DNA from: Eumeta japonica
Taxonomy: Eukaryota; Arthropoda; Insecta; Lepidoptera; Psychidae
DNA length: 64,000 bases
Assembly: GCA_005406025.1 (NCBI GenBank)
Contig: BGZK01000297.1
Span: forward strand, 310,001-374,000
Reading direction: 5' to 3'
How positions within the stretch are numbered: position 1 is the stretch's first letter; every line of letters begins with the position of its first letter. The notes beneath the pieces are model-generated. The model saw only the letters and a program-made list of their open reading frames with translations, ran no database searches and was not told the DNA's origin. This document shows positions 37,920 through 50,460 of this stretch, piece after piece. Position numbers and translations under genes: made by a program.

Positions 37920-38520
37920 TGGAGTGTCCGCCGACACGGCGTTCATCGAATTCACGTCAAAAAGCTGAAGGCGTTCCCCCGCCGACACGTGTCGGTTACA
38001 TCGCCTCGATGATCTACACTTACGGGATTTAATTTGTTTGATTACGTATCAATTTAGAACAAATCTTGTATTCTCTGTAATTTCTAATTATCATTTCGCA
38101 TCATATCGGGATACGTAGTCGTCGAGTCGAATTTTCGTCGACCGACCGCTTGGTCGCACCATCTCGTTGTGCTTCATTTCGGATGGAAAAGCTTGCATTT
38201 TAGGCCACGTTAGATGCGAAAGTTTGAAGAATGTAAAGACTGGTTTAGCGCAATCTCAGCAGAAAGAAGCAAATGATATAATTTGGCCCGAGTAAAAAAC
38301 TTACCGGGAAATTAAACGGTGGTCTGTGACCGAACTTATTACCTTTTTAATTGAAAGCAAAGCGCTGATTACTCGTGGCACGACCGTCAATAACATGATA
38401 TTGCATTGTTTTACTTGCGGCGTTTTTATAATTTATCGCGATTTATTACATTTTCATTACGTAACATCGTCAATTATTTTCATCGCGTAAATGTAATTAA
38501 TAGTTAACGCTATAGCTACG
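37920..38520. promoter_or_regulatory. candidate enhancer region
   Basis: Contains the 14 bp palindrome CCGACACGTGTCGG (about 37982) and many homeodomain-like AT motifs in less AT-rich context, such as TTTATAATTTATCGCG and GTAATTAATAG. No frame or splice support. Confidence 0.25.
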
Positions 38521-39839
38521 TTTCCTTGAATGTATTTATTTTTAAAAATAATGGATTACAGATGATGCTGTGTAGCTTAATAACATTTTAACGGATAATT
38601 AGGTTGTTCCGGTTCACATGCACCAGAGCGGAGTGTACCCGCAGCTGTATACCCCTCGGTCAGAAATACAAATAAACTAATGAGTATGAGTTATATGTGA
38701 CAAAAGACTTTTCTATACGAAAAATGTTCCTTTTAAACCATCGACAACATCAGGGTTTGCCTGCGGACGTAAACCTTTGAAAAGTTCTAAATATTTACTG
38801 ATGCAACTTCTCGAAGGATTTATAAACATAAATGCTCCAAAGAACGAGAAGAAGTGGAAAATTAAAAATCTATTTGTGGATAACGAAGGCAGCCCTACGA
38901 CTGTGATGATGTTTGTCGAAGAAAAATGGACAAGTGTGTGACGAATTAGCGAGAACAGCGTTCAGTATGCTAATTCTACATAATGAATGTGTGATCTGGG
39001 ACAAAATGAAACCGCTTGTTAGAAATTATATTTAGGTATATATTTGTACTGATGTTATAAATAGCTCTAAGGGCATGTGGAGGGCGACTAATGTATAAGT
39101 TAATAATGTACTGATATTTGTCGCTTATTGTGATTTTGTTATGTTTTAAAATATGTGTATATGACTCTATGTTGACACGATGATGGATAACACGCACGTC
39201 ACATGAATCTATTTGAAAATTAATATTAAAATACATTTTTATTCTTAACGAAAAACGTACATAGTGACATATACCGACAAACAACAAACAACTTGTTCAT
39301 ACTTTTCTCAGAATATTTGTAAATAGAAAAAAAATGCATGAAACAAATATACCGTATGCAATTGTTTTTCATATAGAATATAAAAGATACGATCATGTTT
39401 TCGAACCGAAGCCGTACACCAGAGGTCGTGAGTGTCGTCGACGTAACGGCCGCAGGATAACTGTCGCGTTCCGGAATGTCGGGGGCAGGCGATTTATTTG
39501 CGTGGACAGCGCCGTTGAAGTTGACAAATGACAACTGCGGGTCTAGAATCCAGGACAAAATGATTTCGAGCCATAAAAAAATATACAAATGTGCGCTTGC
39601 GTGCCATAATAAACTCGTAAAGGAAGTCTAGGCGACACTGAGATTAAGTTACAATTAAATATTCCCGTTTTAGTTTGACATTGTTCTTTTGTGTGAGTAC
39701 TTGTCAAAATTGTTAAAAAATGTGATAAAGTAATAATTCTATTTATATTTTAACTTACATTACGACTGTGCGATAGCGGTGATTACAAAAACATAATTCG
39801 TAAAGTTTATAAATAGGATAAGATTTCGGTTACCTTGTT

Positions 39840-40020
39840 TTAAAGTTCCTAGCCGAAATGGCATGACGGAATATATTTTCGTCATGTCCGTCCGTTCGTC
39901 CGTCCGTATGTCACAGGCATTTTGTTCAAAAACTGCCGAATCTATATTAATTAAATGAATAGTTTAGGTGTCTTGTATAAGCCGCTACTTAGTTTGGTAG
40001 TTAAATAACAAAAATAAATT
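39840..40020. repeat. possible dispersed repeat with GTCC-rich core
   Basis: A degenerate CGTCC run (GTCCGTCCGTTCGTCCGTCC at 39888) followed by TTCAAAAACTGCC resembles parts of lepidopteran dispersed repeats. The boundaries are unknown. Confidence 0.3.
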
Positions 40021-42666
40021 TTTCTAGAGAGGGCATTCCATACATATAACAGAAGCTGAATTTTTTTTTTCCGTTAACCTCAACCTGTGATACATTTCGA
40101 CAGTTCTTTTAAATAAAATTTAAGGTTTTTAAGCAATTTTTCTGATTACTTGTTTAATTTCGGAAATGATCGCTCCGAAATTTGCAGAAATTGTCTCCCC
40201 CTCTATTTTCTAAACCTAGGAAATATGAAAAAAAAATACAAAGGTAGCTTTTAATAATTACTTTTAACGAAAATTATTTTAAACATGAACGAACATACCG
40301 TTTTTGAGTTACTACCGTAAAATTGCCTGTCAACGAAGGGACGTAAGTCCCATGAATATATACTCTTTTTCTGATGCATTTTAGTTTACACTAGTTTAAT
40401 TGTAATGGTCGACATACCTACTTGTTTTTCTAATTATAGCTATTCTGTGCGAGACACATGGAAAACGTGTAACTACGTACTTTTTTATCATTTTTTGTAA
40501 TAATGGCTTCGAAACCTTATGAGTATGGGCTGACATGCTCTTGACCAGTTTTCTAATTTAAGACTAAACTTATGTGTCATTAGGTTACTCCGTAATTGGC
40601 AACAAATACGTGATACTAAAAACATTTTTAGAGGACATAAATATTTTATAATTATGTATTATACTTCTCGTAATGATTATCGTCAGTGCATGTGATGTGA
40701 ATCTATATGCATTACGTTATTGTTTTTGCCAGTTTGTCTAAGCATCTTCAGAAGTCATAGTCCTTGAGACGCTTTAAAGAAAAACAATGAGCGAGAAATT
40801 TGAGAACTTGAAGCGCGCTTGCACTTCAGCAAAAAAGTGCACACCGCGACGACAGTCAGAGTGAAAGCGATATAATTATAATGAAATAAATATATTGTAC
40901 CTCAGCACCGTCGCTTACGAGTTTCACACTGCAGACCTGGTGAGGACGAACATCTCGAGATAATGAAGAAGGGGTGGAACCATTGCTAGGGCACGGCTTC
41001 CGACTAAATATTCGAGTTCGTAACGTTCTCGCCGTTTTAATAAATGTGGAAGTGTTTAAGTATTATGTTGGCTGGATTGAGAGGTTTTGCTTTAGCTGAT
41101 AAAGGGGGGAGATATTACGAAGCGATGAAGATGTTTTAAAAAAAATATGTATCTTAGGGTGATTTATTTTGAGCTATGATTTTTTTCGCTCCCGCAGCAA
41201 AATATCATTTTATATGCTGAAAATGAAAACTAGCTATGTTATCAATATTTGGCTAATTATTTATTAAAATGCTGAATATCTTTTAAACTATCAACTGTAT
41301 TGCGTCAACGTAGATGTCAATGTGTTTTGTAGAAAATTAAATTTTTTGCAAGTATGTCATTTATATTTTTTTGTGGGTCTCGTTGTTTGACGTAATTACA
41401 AAAAAACTAGTATTTTATAAAAAAATAGGTCAAGTGAACCGTACTACCTCGCCAGTGTGCGTTACGATTACGCCGCAATGGGCACTTTTTAGGGCATTCA
41501 ATTTTGAGAAAATCCCGACTTTGGGCGAGGTGATGCTGTGAAGCGCCGCTGAACCATATAAACTTAAAAAATAAAAATCTAAGTGTCCGTGTATTTTAAA
41601 CAAGAGGTCTTTAATAAGATGAAGAGCTCCGCCTTTAACAAGATTTTTTTCATAATATAGAATGATATTTCGCTGAGGTAGCGGAAAAATCATCATTCAA
41701 AACGAATCACCTCAATATATGTGTATATTAAAAAAAAAATTTATAATACTGTTTTTGTTGTGGTTATTTCAATTTTTTTTTCATTTTTCTTACTAGAAAT
41801 TAAGGAGTATTTTGAGAACCAATATAACCGTAAACTACCGAGTGTGGACTTAAACGAACCGAGGGACTTCAGACGTGGTTGCGATGCGTAGCAAAAGTTT
41901 AGAAAGAGTTATTGCTTTTTTATCATGAGAAGGGGCAGAAGGGTTACGAAATGTTACTTATTTACACAGGAGGTCTAAAAATAACTAAAAAAATGCTTGT
42001 ATACCTCTATACATATGTGCATACATATAGAATTTAATTCATCATTAATATTATAAATATATTACACTAAATTAAAAAAAAGATCTTTATCTTTTTACCG
42101 TGAATCGTGAAATATATGTTTTTAATGTTTGTTTTGCAAATATAGGTGCTCTGTTATATTGAGTGTAAAGAACTTATAAATACGAGTATTAGTTTTTTTT
42201 TTTTTGCAAAAACTATTACAAGAAAATGTAGTAATAATCGTTTCAAACAATCCGTAAATGATTTATTTGACGCATAAGCCCATAAAACGGCTCGCCGATG
42301 TGCTCGTTTGATTCATAAAAGTTGAAGCCTAGCGACGTTTGGGTGACTAGAATTTATGAGACGGATCGCGTAAAAAATACAAACCATTTATGGGATTTTA
42401 TGGTATTTTTATTATAGATTTATTTTAGTCGCACCAAAGCATAACTTTTCATGCGTTCAAATAAGTATTTGTATTCTATTTTTTTATTTATCGTTGCAAA
42501 CATTTAAAGGTTTCGAAAGTTTTGGTAGTCACTGTTTTGAATTTTGTTTTTGGAAATCAATTCTTTATGAGAAATTGATATTTTGAAATACTAAGAAATG
42601 TTGTGACTATTTTCAGGAATATGTCCTTATATTTATATGTATGTGCATGTGTGCGCGCACGCACGC

Positions 42667-42700
<34 letters not shown>

Positions 42701-42718
42701 TTGTTTGTTATATATATA
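42667..42718. repeat. (GT)n microsatellite with a short (TA)n end
   Basis: GT tract with a few T interruptions, preceded by GCGCGCACGCACGCG and followed by TATATATA. Confidence 0.95.
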
Positions 42719-43097
42719 AACGTGTTATAAGTAGACGAATTTTATCCTATTTAAATTTTTGTTTGTCGGTTATCACGATTGGTACAAATTTGTAATTTTT
42801 CAGTGCAATATATCAAGAGTGATTTATATAGTGCATTTATTTAGTACATCTATAAAATATTTATCGTATTTGTGTAGTAAGTGATTAGATTTGTAAAATA
42901 ATCACTGAGTTAATTTGTATACACATGCAGACTTTAAAGACTAACATATTAGTCTATTTCCCGTATTCATTATCGAATAATTAAAAATAGAAATACAAAA
43001 ATTGAACCACAATTTATAGATAAACGATAAATCGGTTTTAATTTGCAATAAAATTATAAGAAAGAATTTGTTCACATTATTCTCTTTCTCGTTTCAG

Positions 43098-43310
43098 CCG
43101 CAGGACCTCAAGCGTCGGATACAGTTGGCCCCCCTAGACGCCGCCGCCGGCGGGCCGGGCTCAGCTGCGGCCGATGTCGTCGCTCCTAGCGGGCCGGAGG
43201 CGCTGCTGGTGGGTGCGTCAATGTCCGGATGGATGTTGCCGCGTGGGAGCCTATCTCTCTCCGTCGAAGAGATCGCTGTTTGTACGCACGATGCTACCCA
43301 TCATTTGTAG
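43098..43310 (+). CDS. 3'-terminal coding exon of an unidentified gene
   Basis: This looks like the last coding exon of a host gene. A pyrimidine-rich tract ending in TTTCAG (43080-43097) makes a strong splice acceptor. Base composition then jumps from AT-rich to strongly GC-rich, and the frame starting with CCG stays open for 70 codons to a TAG at 43308-43310. The peptide begins PQDLKRRIQLAPLD, continues through an Ala/Gly/Pro-rich low-complexity part, and ends SVEEIAVCTHDATHHL. I see no known domain, signal peptide or membrane segment. A second frame, starting at 43100, is open for 29 codons and would give an arginine-rich tail, so the phase rests on length alone. No partner exon is visible in the window, which fits an alternative 3' end of a gene with very long introns. 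The gene is not recognised. An upstream in-frame ATG at 43068 lies inside the acceptor region and is not taken as a start. Confidence 0.55.
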   Translation, partial: PQDLKRRIQLAPLDAAAGGPGSAAADVVAPSGPEALLVGASMSGWMLPRGSLSLSVEEIAVCTHDATHHL

Positions 43311-43362
43311 ATGCTCGTGACACGATAATAATTAAGATTGACCCATTTGAATTACCAATATA

Positions 43363-43458
43363 GTCAATCAACAACAGAGTCAATTATCAACAGAGTCAAT
43401 TATCAACAGAGTCAATTATCAACAGAGTCAATTATCGTTAAAGTCAATTATCAATACA
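43363..43458 (+). repeat. 16 bp tandem repeat, six units
   Basis: Six head-to-tail copies of a unit close to GTCAATTATCAACAGA. The first copy and the last two are diverged, and the three central copies are identical. The array starts about 50 bases after the stop codon of the putative terminal exon, so it would lie in the 3'UTR. Confidence 0.85.
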
Positions 43459-43661
43459 ATCAGTAGCTACAATAACCGATTACTATCAAGTCGACCTCGC
43501 TGAAATATTGTTTTCCCAATCTCCTATCAACGAAATACCAAAAATAAATGAAGGCGTTCAAATTACAACAAGAAAATTAACTGAAACTAGTGTTTCGATG
43601 TTGTGTGCTAAAATGAATCTCATTGTATTATATAAAAATTTAGTTTATGTTTGTTTTGATC

Positions 43662-43667
43662 AATAAA
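43662..43667 (+). terminator. candidate poly(A) signal AATAAA
   Basis: Canonical hexamer about 350 bases after the stop codon of the putative terminal exon. An alternative hexamer lies at 43543-43548. In AT-rich DNA such hexamers arise by chance, so the support comes from position. Confidence 0.35.
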
Positions 43668-43690
43668 AACTTCAATAAGTTTACTAGTAT

Positions 43691-45869
43691 CATTTCAAGC
43701 TTTTATTTTAAGTAAATACTTGGGGACAATTACATTGCACCGCTCTGCTATAATTAATTATAAACCTTAAAACTGCGATTGAGGCTCATCGATAATGAAA
43801 TAACATTTTTTAGCGCTGTATAATAAGTTCACTTCATAATCAACTTTAATGCCGTAAAAAAAAGGAAATGTTTTCAATCAAGTTAGAATTTAATTTGGTT
43901 AAATACTTAAATATCTGGATGACCGAGCTTCGCTTGGTTTTTTTTTTTGGTAAATCGTGTTTTTTTTTTGAAAATATATTTAAATACGAATTGTATACTG
44001 ATGAAGTATGAATAATGTTTTTCGATCTTACCGACATAATTATAATTTTATCATCACAGTTTGGTTTAGTGTTTTTTAACAACGCCATCTCTTGTCAAGT
44101 AGCTTCAGTGTTGCTGTGTCGGTAAAGCAGTTAGTTGCTCCCAGCGATAGTTTTTCTCACGAAAAAAGAAACTTGACGTTTTCTCATAAAAAAAGAAGCT
44201 TGAAAAAAAAACTAAAAAACTTGAAAAAATTAATCACGTGGAATCGTACCGGGGTCTTTTGAATTTGAGACCGCTCGATTTCCAACTAATCTAATTGATA
44301 GTGGCGATTTTCTTTCTCCGATTCTAAACATACTAAAATTTCTATGGCGGAAATCGTTAGGGCAGTTTCCAAGATTCTGATTATATGTATACAATAATTG
44401 GTCGTTTAAAGGTATTAGATACATATCCTATTGATAACTGAGTGTTTCGTTGCACCAATAAATAATACGAATAATTTGATAAATATGAATAATCGGATCA
44501 ACATTTAGGTTTGTTAAGACTAGCGAAATGTTGATTAGCTGGAAATCAACTACGCAAATCTGATACGTTGTTAAGAACTTATGATTGCAAAGACCAATTA
44601 TTTTTCTCAGTGCGACGGTGTTAAACATCCTCGATACGACCCGTATGAGTGTAATTCTTCTTTTCCTATTGTCTACATCACCATTGATGAGCGGTAACGA
44701 TAAAAACGGTCGAGGCTACGGGAGAATCGACCGTTTTGTTTTTAATAGTCAGATGAAAGTGCTTATCGAGCCCCTCAAATTGAAATAAGGATATTGTGGG
44801 AGCGGCGCCTGCGCCTCGGCACCGAGACGCAAATATCCTATGAATATTCGAAGTCTCGTTAAAATGCTATACATACATTTTTTTTTACAAGTCGAGAAAA
44901 GAACGCAAACAATTCTGACTGATAAAGATTCGATAAAGATTGGATTTAGTACCTAAAGGACCCGCGGTTCGGTACCAACAATACCTAGCGTAGCGTAGTC
45001 CTCGTGTCGGCACGACTAAGTTGTTCTGTCTTTGAAGTTTGAAGAGTCTGATGAGACTTTCCTGAATGCGGGTCTCGTCGTGATATTTCATCTCACCCTT
45101 AAAGCAATCAATAATGATGTAGAGCTATCAGTAAACAGGATGTCCTCATTATTTTGTTACAGGCGAAACTCGTTTTTCACTTCTTGTGCTTCAAAAATGA
45201 GTAGCAAAAAAAAAATCTGTCGTTAAACAAATTAATTAATTATTATTATGTAGCAATCTAGTTTTTATTTCTTGTATTGAAGTTCTTATAAGCTTGTATT
45301 ACGTGAATATTTACGATACTCCTAAGACAGGCCTGTGGTCTAGCGTGGACATTATTGCTGAACCTTGAAATTTTTGAGGATAATAGTTGTTGCTATTTGG
45401 AGAATTTTTAGGTCATTCATTTCTTTATTATTTCCAATGTGCATATAAATTAGGAACAGTTTCAAAGATGTCCGCCTTCAGGGCTCGAAGTTGCAACTTA
45501 CCGTCTATGTACACACGTGAGGGAAAATTTCGTATGAACCTTACAGTGGTAAAACTCCTGCCATGAAGATAGTGCTGATGGTATTTCCGTCGAGCGGAGC
45601 CGTGACCCAAATCAGCAGTAGGAATGAGATCGAAGAGTTCTTCACAGTACTTTCCGCAGTATAAGAGCTAAAGTATAAAGAAAAGTGCCCCACATCCCTT
45701 CACAAAACCGACGGGTTGATCTGTATTTTTATTTCCTTTATTATACTTTATAGTTGTATAATTACCTACAAGCAATAAAATATACTACGTTTTTCAATAT
45801 GAATTTTACGTTCCGTTCAATCGAAACTTTAGTAAAAACAGCATCTGAGTTGTTACAATTTCACGGTTC
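43691..45869. other. AT-rich non-coding DNA
   Basis: Holds the SINE relic at 44230 and a GC hairpin-like stretch GCGCCTCGGCACCGAGACGC near 44811. No gene seen. Confidence 0.45.
44230..44296 (-). mobile_element. tRNA-like SINE relic, minus strand
   Basis: The minus strand carries TAGTTGGAAATCGAGC (A-box-like, 44273-44288) and GGTACGATTCC (one mismatch to the B-box, 44240-44250). It is followed by a T/A-rich tail with CTTGAAAAA-type repeats at 44165-44230. Spacing and tail fit a SINE. Confidence 0.4.
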
Positions 45870-46060
45870 ACGTACTTATTTAGCTTTTCAGCTGGCACTA
45901 GTCTTGAAAACTAAACACAATAACTCGCACCGAGCCGAGGCGACCCGCGCCGAGAGCCCCGGCGTCCGGTAATGAGTTATTATCCGACGGGTCCGCGCCC
46001 CATCAATATTTATAAACTACGATAACGCGATACCGCGGACTTAGGGTTGTCATTGCTTTA
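45870..46060. promoter_or_regulatory. GC-rich island, candidate regulatory DNA or small exon
   Basis: GC-rich core flanked by a possible acceptor (TAGCTTTTCAG, AG at 45890-45891) and donor (CCG|GTAATG at 45968/45969). The 77 bases between are open in one frame. An unspliced enhancer explains it equally well. Confidence 0.2.
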
Positions 46061-48008
46061 GCTATTATAATCTGTTTCCATTCGCCTAAGATTATTAATT
46101 ATATTTATATAAAATATTCTCCTTCAAATACTCAACAGTTTACTTTTCGTCGCAATTCTTTAATTCTGGAGATATTCACATCCTGTCTTCTCTTTGACTT
46201 TTTCCAATCTTCGTATTGCAGTCGGAGATCGCAACATCAGACTTATATACTCACGCTTATGAAGCTTCTACTTATCGATAGTTCGTTTAGGCTTTTTTGA
46301 TGTCTAGATCTCCAGTGCGGGCCAACCTTAAGATAAAATAGTGAAGAAATTTTTTGTTGGTCTTCTGTCAGAACTGTCACGGGAAAAATATCAACTACGA
46401 CTTGTCTAAATAACGAAGGAAACCATCACGACGATAGCTGCATGCCGCGCCAGTGAAGCTTCATCAGCATCGTAAGAGGTAAGTAGGATTGTCAAATTAA
46501 ATTGTAAACCAGAAAGGCCGATTCAGGGTGGTGGCCATGGGGGTCTTGACTCCCCCTGGACTGAATTTTTGTCTTGTAATTGTAATCGAGTTATTGAACA
46601 TCGTATGCGCGATTCCTCTTAATCGAAGGCTGAATCCGCCCTTGACGGGAAACGATTTGGGAAAACGAAGTCGGATTAATCTAACATATTTTGGCGACTG
46701 GAAACAGAACACAGAAATAAAGCGAATTTTAAATCTGTAGCAATAATTTGTTTTTTTTTTATATACAAGGGGAAACTGTAAATAAAATTTCGACGAAAAG
46801 TGTACGTAATTTGTTTTCTTAGTCCTTTAACAAAATTCAAATGATTTTTAGAACTTAGGGAGTATATGTTAGGTCATTATAATATTATATCAGGTTTTTG
46901 CTGATATGACGTATTAAGTTATTAAAAGTTCCATAATATATTTCAAGTGAGTGTCAACCCTAAGTCTGCGAGAACGCGCGCAATCCGCGTTCTCTTCTCT
47001 ATGAAATATTTATCCAAAGCCATTGGCTGCGGGGCGGTACACTTACGCGCTACAATGTTTTTATATAAATAGCGTTCGTCTTATCTTTGCGAGTTGTCTT
47101 TGTAACTGACCACTTTCTAATTCCTATAAATTACGATGCATTTGTTTTAAAAGCAAAAGCAAGTTTTTCAATATCATTTAATAAGGTGATATCGTCGACT
47201 AAGTTTATATCACTAGAAATAGAATTACATGTATTCTATTAAAGAATATACAAGTAGAAAATATTACGTGAACGTTGTCGTGATCTTCAATGCCTATGGG
47301 TCTAAGTCAGTAGTCAATCATAGTTATTTTATTTGAGGTGATTGTAACAGAAAAAGACAAAAGTTGTTTTAGTTCTTCCCGAACATGGCAAGAACAAATT
47401 CGGTATAAAAGAATGAGGAAGCTCCACCTCAAACGAAATACGAAAACGAAGAGACGAAGAAAAAAGAATAAGTACTTTGTTAGAGAAAAGAAAAAAACCT
47501 TAAGCAGTTTTAATTAATTCATTACATACTTAAAAATGTGCAAGCTTAGCGAAAATTTTGAAGTTTGTATTCCAAGAAATCTTAGTAATACTGATAAATT
47601 TAATTGGAAGTGGTTTTAAGATAAATTTTGGATGTTCATTACGATTTTGTAATTAATATTAGAATACTAGACCAATTTGAGATTTTGATCTACATAAGCA
47701 TTTTAATTCAAAATTAGGGTTAGAATTAAACGCTTTTGTATAACGTAAGATAAGTTTTAAGTTCATCCAGATTGTTCAAATAGAGTGATATTAGGCGCTA
47801 AACGTGTAATAAAAGTTAAATTACAAGGACAATACGCTAGCGATGGCAAATGTTTTTGATGTCTTTATCCCAATATATCCATATTTTAAAATAAAGGATA
47901 TTCTGAAATAGTTAAATCGACTAATCTATTAATTGCTCAGTAATTGACGTCAATTAATTGAAATTTTGCACAGCTCAGAAAATATTGATATTCATCTTAT
48001 TTAGTTTA
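46061..48008. other. non-coding DNA
   Basis: AAGAG|GTAAGTAGG at 46478/46479 is a strong donor-like site with a possible acceptor at 46219, but the 258 bases between have stops in all frames. A repeat-like patch lies at 46500-46680 and a small GC-rich patch at 46965-47060. Confidence 0.4.
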
Positions 48009-48203
48009 GAGCCTCTTCCACCATCGTCTTTATACTGATATTTAACAAAAATTCACTTTTAAAATAAAATTTGTGTTCCGAGTCTTCGTGTTAACGGTTG
48101 TTCGGACTAAACACAGTTAAAAGGAAGACACGGAATGCAAATTTTATTTTAAAAAGAACTTTTTGTTAAATGTCAGTTTAAAAGGTAATGGTGGAAGAGA
48201 CTC
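48009..48203. mobile_element. foldback MITE, about 195 bp
   Basis: The left half starting GAGCCTCTTCCACCAT and the right half ending ATGGTGGAAGAGACTC are inverted copies about 90 bases long, separated by about 15 bases. Similarity runs right to the centre (AAAATAAAATTT against AAATTTTATTTT). There is no coding sequence. It would fold into one long imperfect hairpin. Confidence 0.65.
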
Positions 48204-50249
48204 TCTATGTAAAATTTCAATGGGAGTTCAAAACAAAACCTTGATCAATATATAAACATATATTTATTAATCTGCAAAGTTCATCACTGGGAAATGAAAA
48301 TATTTCGTTACTTCGAAAACGTAAAGAAATAAAATATCGTGAGGTCGCATACTGATAATTATAAATTTCTTTTGTTTGAAAAAATAGGTCCGTGTGTTTT
48401 TGAAAGTTCATTTACTTTTAACATAAACTCAATAATTATAAACAATAATAAATTGTGTTCACATGTCAGTCGATTGAATAAGTTGGAGAATTCATTGGTA
48501 GAGCTCTGTCTGCGCTTGTTCGATAAGACCTCTGTAGATGGACAATATTTACCTCATATAAAATTTGAGACTATTAAATTTTAATTAAAAATTACTCAGT
48601 AAAAAAAAGTTTCACACAATCTTAGAATACTTAAGAGGACAAACACCAATGGACATAACAAGCCGACTTCTTACTTGTCACTTGCTGCAATAGTTTTATA
48701 TTTGACTGTGATTGTATATAATTGAAGTCGTAAAGAGCTATCATCAAATCTCTCGTACGTCCTTTTTGAGCTAAAACGACTTCACTATCAAATGGTACAT
48801 TTTCAAAGTACTGTGACATATTTCAAGCCTTAGGTTAGAATTGTGACATAAAGATATTTTGACTTTTTGTTGTATCGATTTATCGACAATAAACCACTCC
48901 TCATGGAACCTTCTTGTCTATTGAGTGTCAATAAACAATTTAGCATTTATAATTTTCCAGTGTTGATCAATTCATCATCTGCTTGATGATGATTCGAAAT
49001 CTGTGAAAGATTATGGTGAAACCTGCATATGACGATAAGCTCTCAATGCTTAGAGTTTAAAGCTTCCACGGCCTCTGAAAAGGCATTTGACCAGGGCGTA
49101 TATTATAATCTTGTTCTAAGAGTAGACTCATGCCTTATATTGGGATTTTATGGCTTGTACTAAGTAAATCGATGCATCTAAAGCTACAAATGCATTCATT
49201 TTTAGTGACGTTTTTGTAATGTCTATTATTTTTCGTTAAAAGTGTTATCAATTAACACGGTCCAAAATAATTTATCTATATTTTTCAGTGATCAATAAAA
49301 CGAAAATTAATTAAAGCTATTTTCGGATCTTATCGGCGAGAAACCTAATTTTAATGTGAGTGTAAGAATATTTTATCTTATAACATGTGGCTTCTTGATT
49401 TTTAACAAGAGTTAAGAGTTAAGAGTTAGCAATAAGAATTGCTAAATAATTCTATTACATAATTGCTAATCGGAGCACAAAATCGTATATTTAATATAAT
49501 GAATATTTGATGTAATATTAATAAATTGCTGAGATAAAATCCAGTTTCAGTGTATTATTAACGAAGATTTACCTAAGTCATTTTGAATCATCAATTTGCT
49601 TTGAACGTCGTCAACATTGTGTTGGCGTAACATTGTGGCTGTGTTTGTGCTCGTGTTGCCCCATTATAGGGCATTTTATTGAACATATCGCAAATGTGCA
49701 TAAAAAATCTTTCCTAAATAGGGATTGTTTATATGAATGAGAGTGTAGTGAAAGCGTTTTTTGATAACTATCAAAATAACTCCGTGATGGCTTCTTAAAT
49801 TGCTAATTAGACAGAGAAAGCACTAATATCCAGTGACGTTATTGTCTACTAGCGCTGTGTAGGGTAACGTTAAAGTCAAGTAGGAGACGACATATAATTT
49901 TTGATGCCTTGATGGCGATTTTAATTTCGATTTCACTTTTAGTCATCATGCTTTCATAATTAGTCAACAAATATGATATTTAAAATATTAGCAAACTACA
50001 TCATTAAGTTTTCCCACACAGTTTTGCAATAGTATTCCTTCAGGTTTTACCTATTTTTGCAAGACCACGCCTTGCTTTACTTCAGACTGCGGAGTTTGGA
50101 CCTTAAGTCTTCCGTGCTAACCCGTTACGGGTTGGGTCAAGGATCCTACTCACCTATGCAGTGGCGGTGTCTGGTAGTCGGAATGATCTTCGAAACACAA
50201 AAAAACATGGTTTAATTTGATCTATTAACTCATTGCTCTATTTGCTTCT
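48204..50249. other. AT-rich non-coding DNA
   Basis: Short frames only, including a 62-codon minus frame at 48631-48819 with no recognised domain. A hairpin AACCCGTTACGGGTT lies near 50119. Confidence 0.45.
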
Positions 50250-50320
50250 GGTCAGGAATCGAACACTTAAGCTTCTAATTCGCTAGGGGCGCGCCGACTG
50301 CCAGCCGCGACTCGCAGTCT
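50250..50320 (-). mobile_element. tRNA-derived SINE head, minus strand
   Basis: The minus strand carries GTGTTCGATTCCTGACC (B-box, 50255-50266), preceded by a GC-rich tRNA-like stretch. It lies just upstream of the plus-strand SINE head at 50354. Confidence 0.35.
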
Positions 50321-50353
50321 ATCATAATAAAAGTTCATATAAGCAATTGAACA

Positions 50354-50460
50354 GTCTGGCCTTAGAGTGGGATGATTCAGCGGTTGAATGCGTTGACTTC
50401 GAACTAGGGGCTGTTGGGTTCGATCCTGACCATAGGCAAATTCGACAGACCAGTTTTAAC
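50354..50460 (+). mobile_element. tRNA-derived SINE head
   Basis: The A-box-like TGATTCAGCGGTTGAATGCG (from 50373) and B-box GGTTCGATCC (50417-50426) have normal spacing for an internal pol III promoter. A weaker second copy of the leading part (CTGCCTTAGAAGTGGGTTGAT) occurs near 50625. The 3' extent is not defined. Confidence 0.5.

Larger units (their letters stand above)
38521..43097. other. presumed intron upstream of the terminal exon
   Basis: AT-rich DNA with the possible GTCC-rich repeat at 39840-40020 and the (GT)n tract. A 120-codon minus frame (39226-39588) has no protein features. The intron status follows from the acceptor at 43097. Confidence 0.4.
43311..43690 (+). other. putative 3'UTR of the terminal exon
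   Basis: The AT-rich sequence after the TAG contains a 16 bp minisatellite and two AATAAA hexamers, at 43543-43548 and 43662-43667. The second is followed by T-rich and GT-containing sequence, as expected near a cleavage site. The extent is inferred from these signals only. Confidence 0.4.

Noticed and set aside
39226..39588. 120-codon minus-strand frame
   Set aside because: Composition and translation look random, with no splice or domain support.
46221..46478. Exon between a possible acceptor and a strong GTAAGT donor
   Set aside because: Stops in all frames and no promoter context. It could only be a non-coding exon and has no further support.
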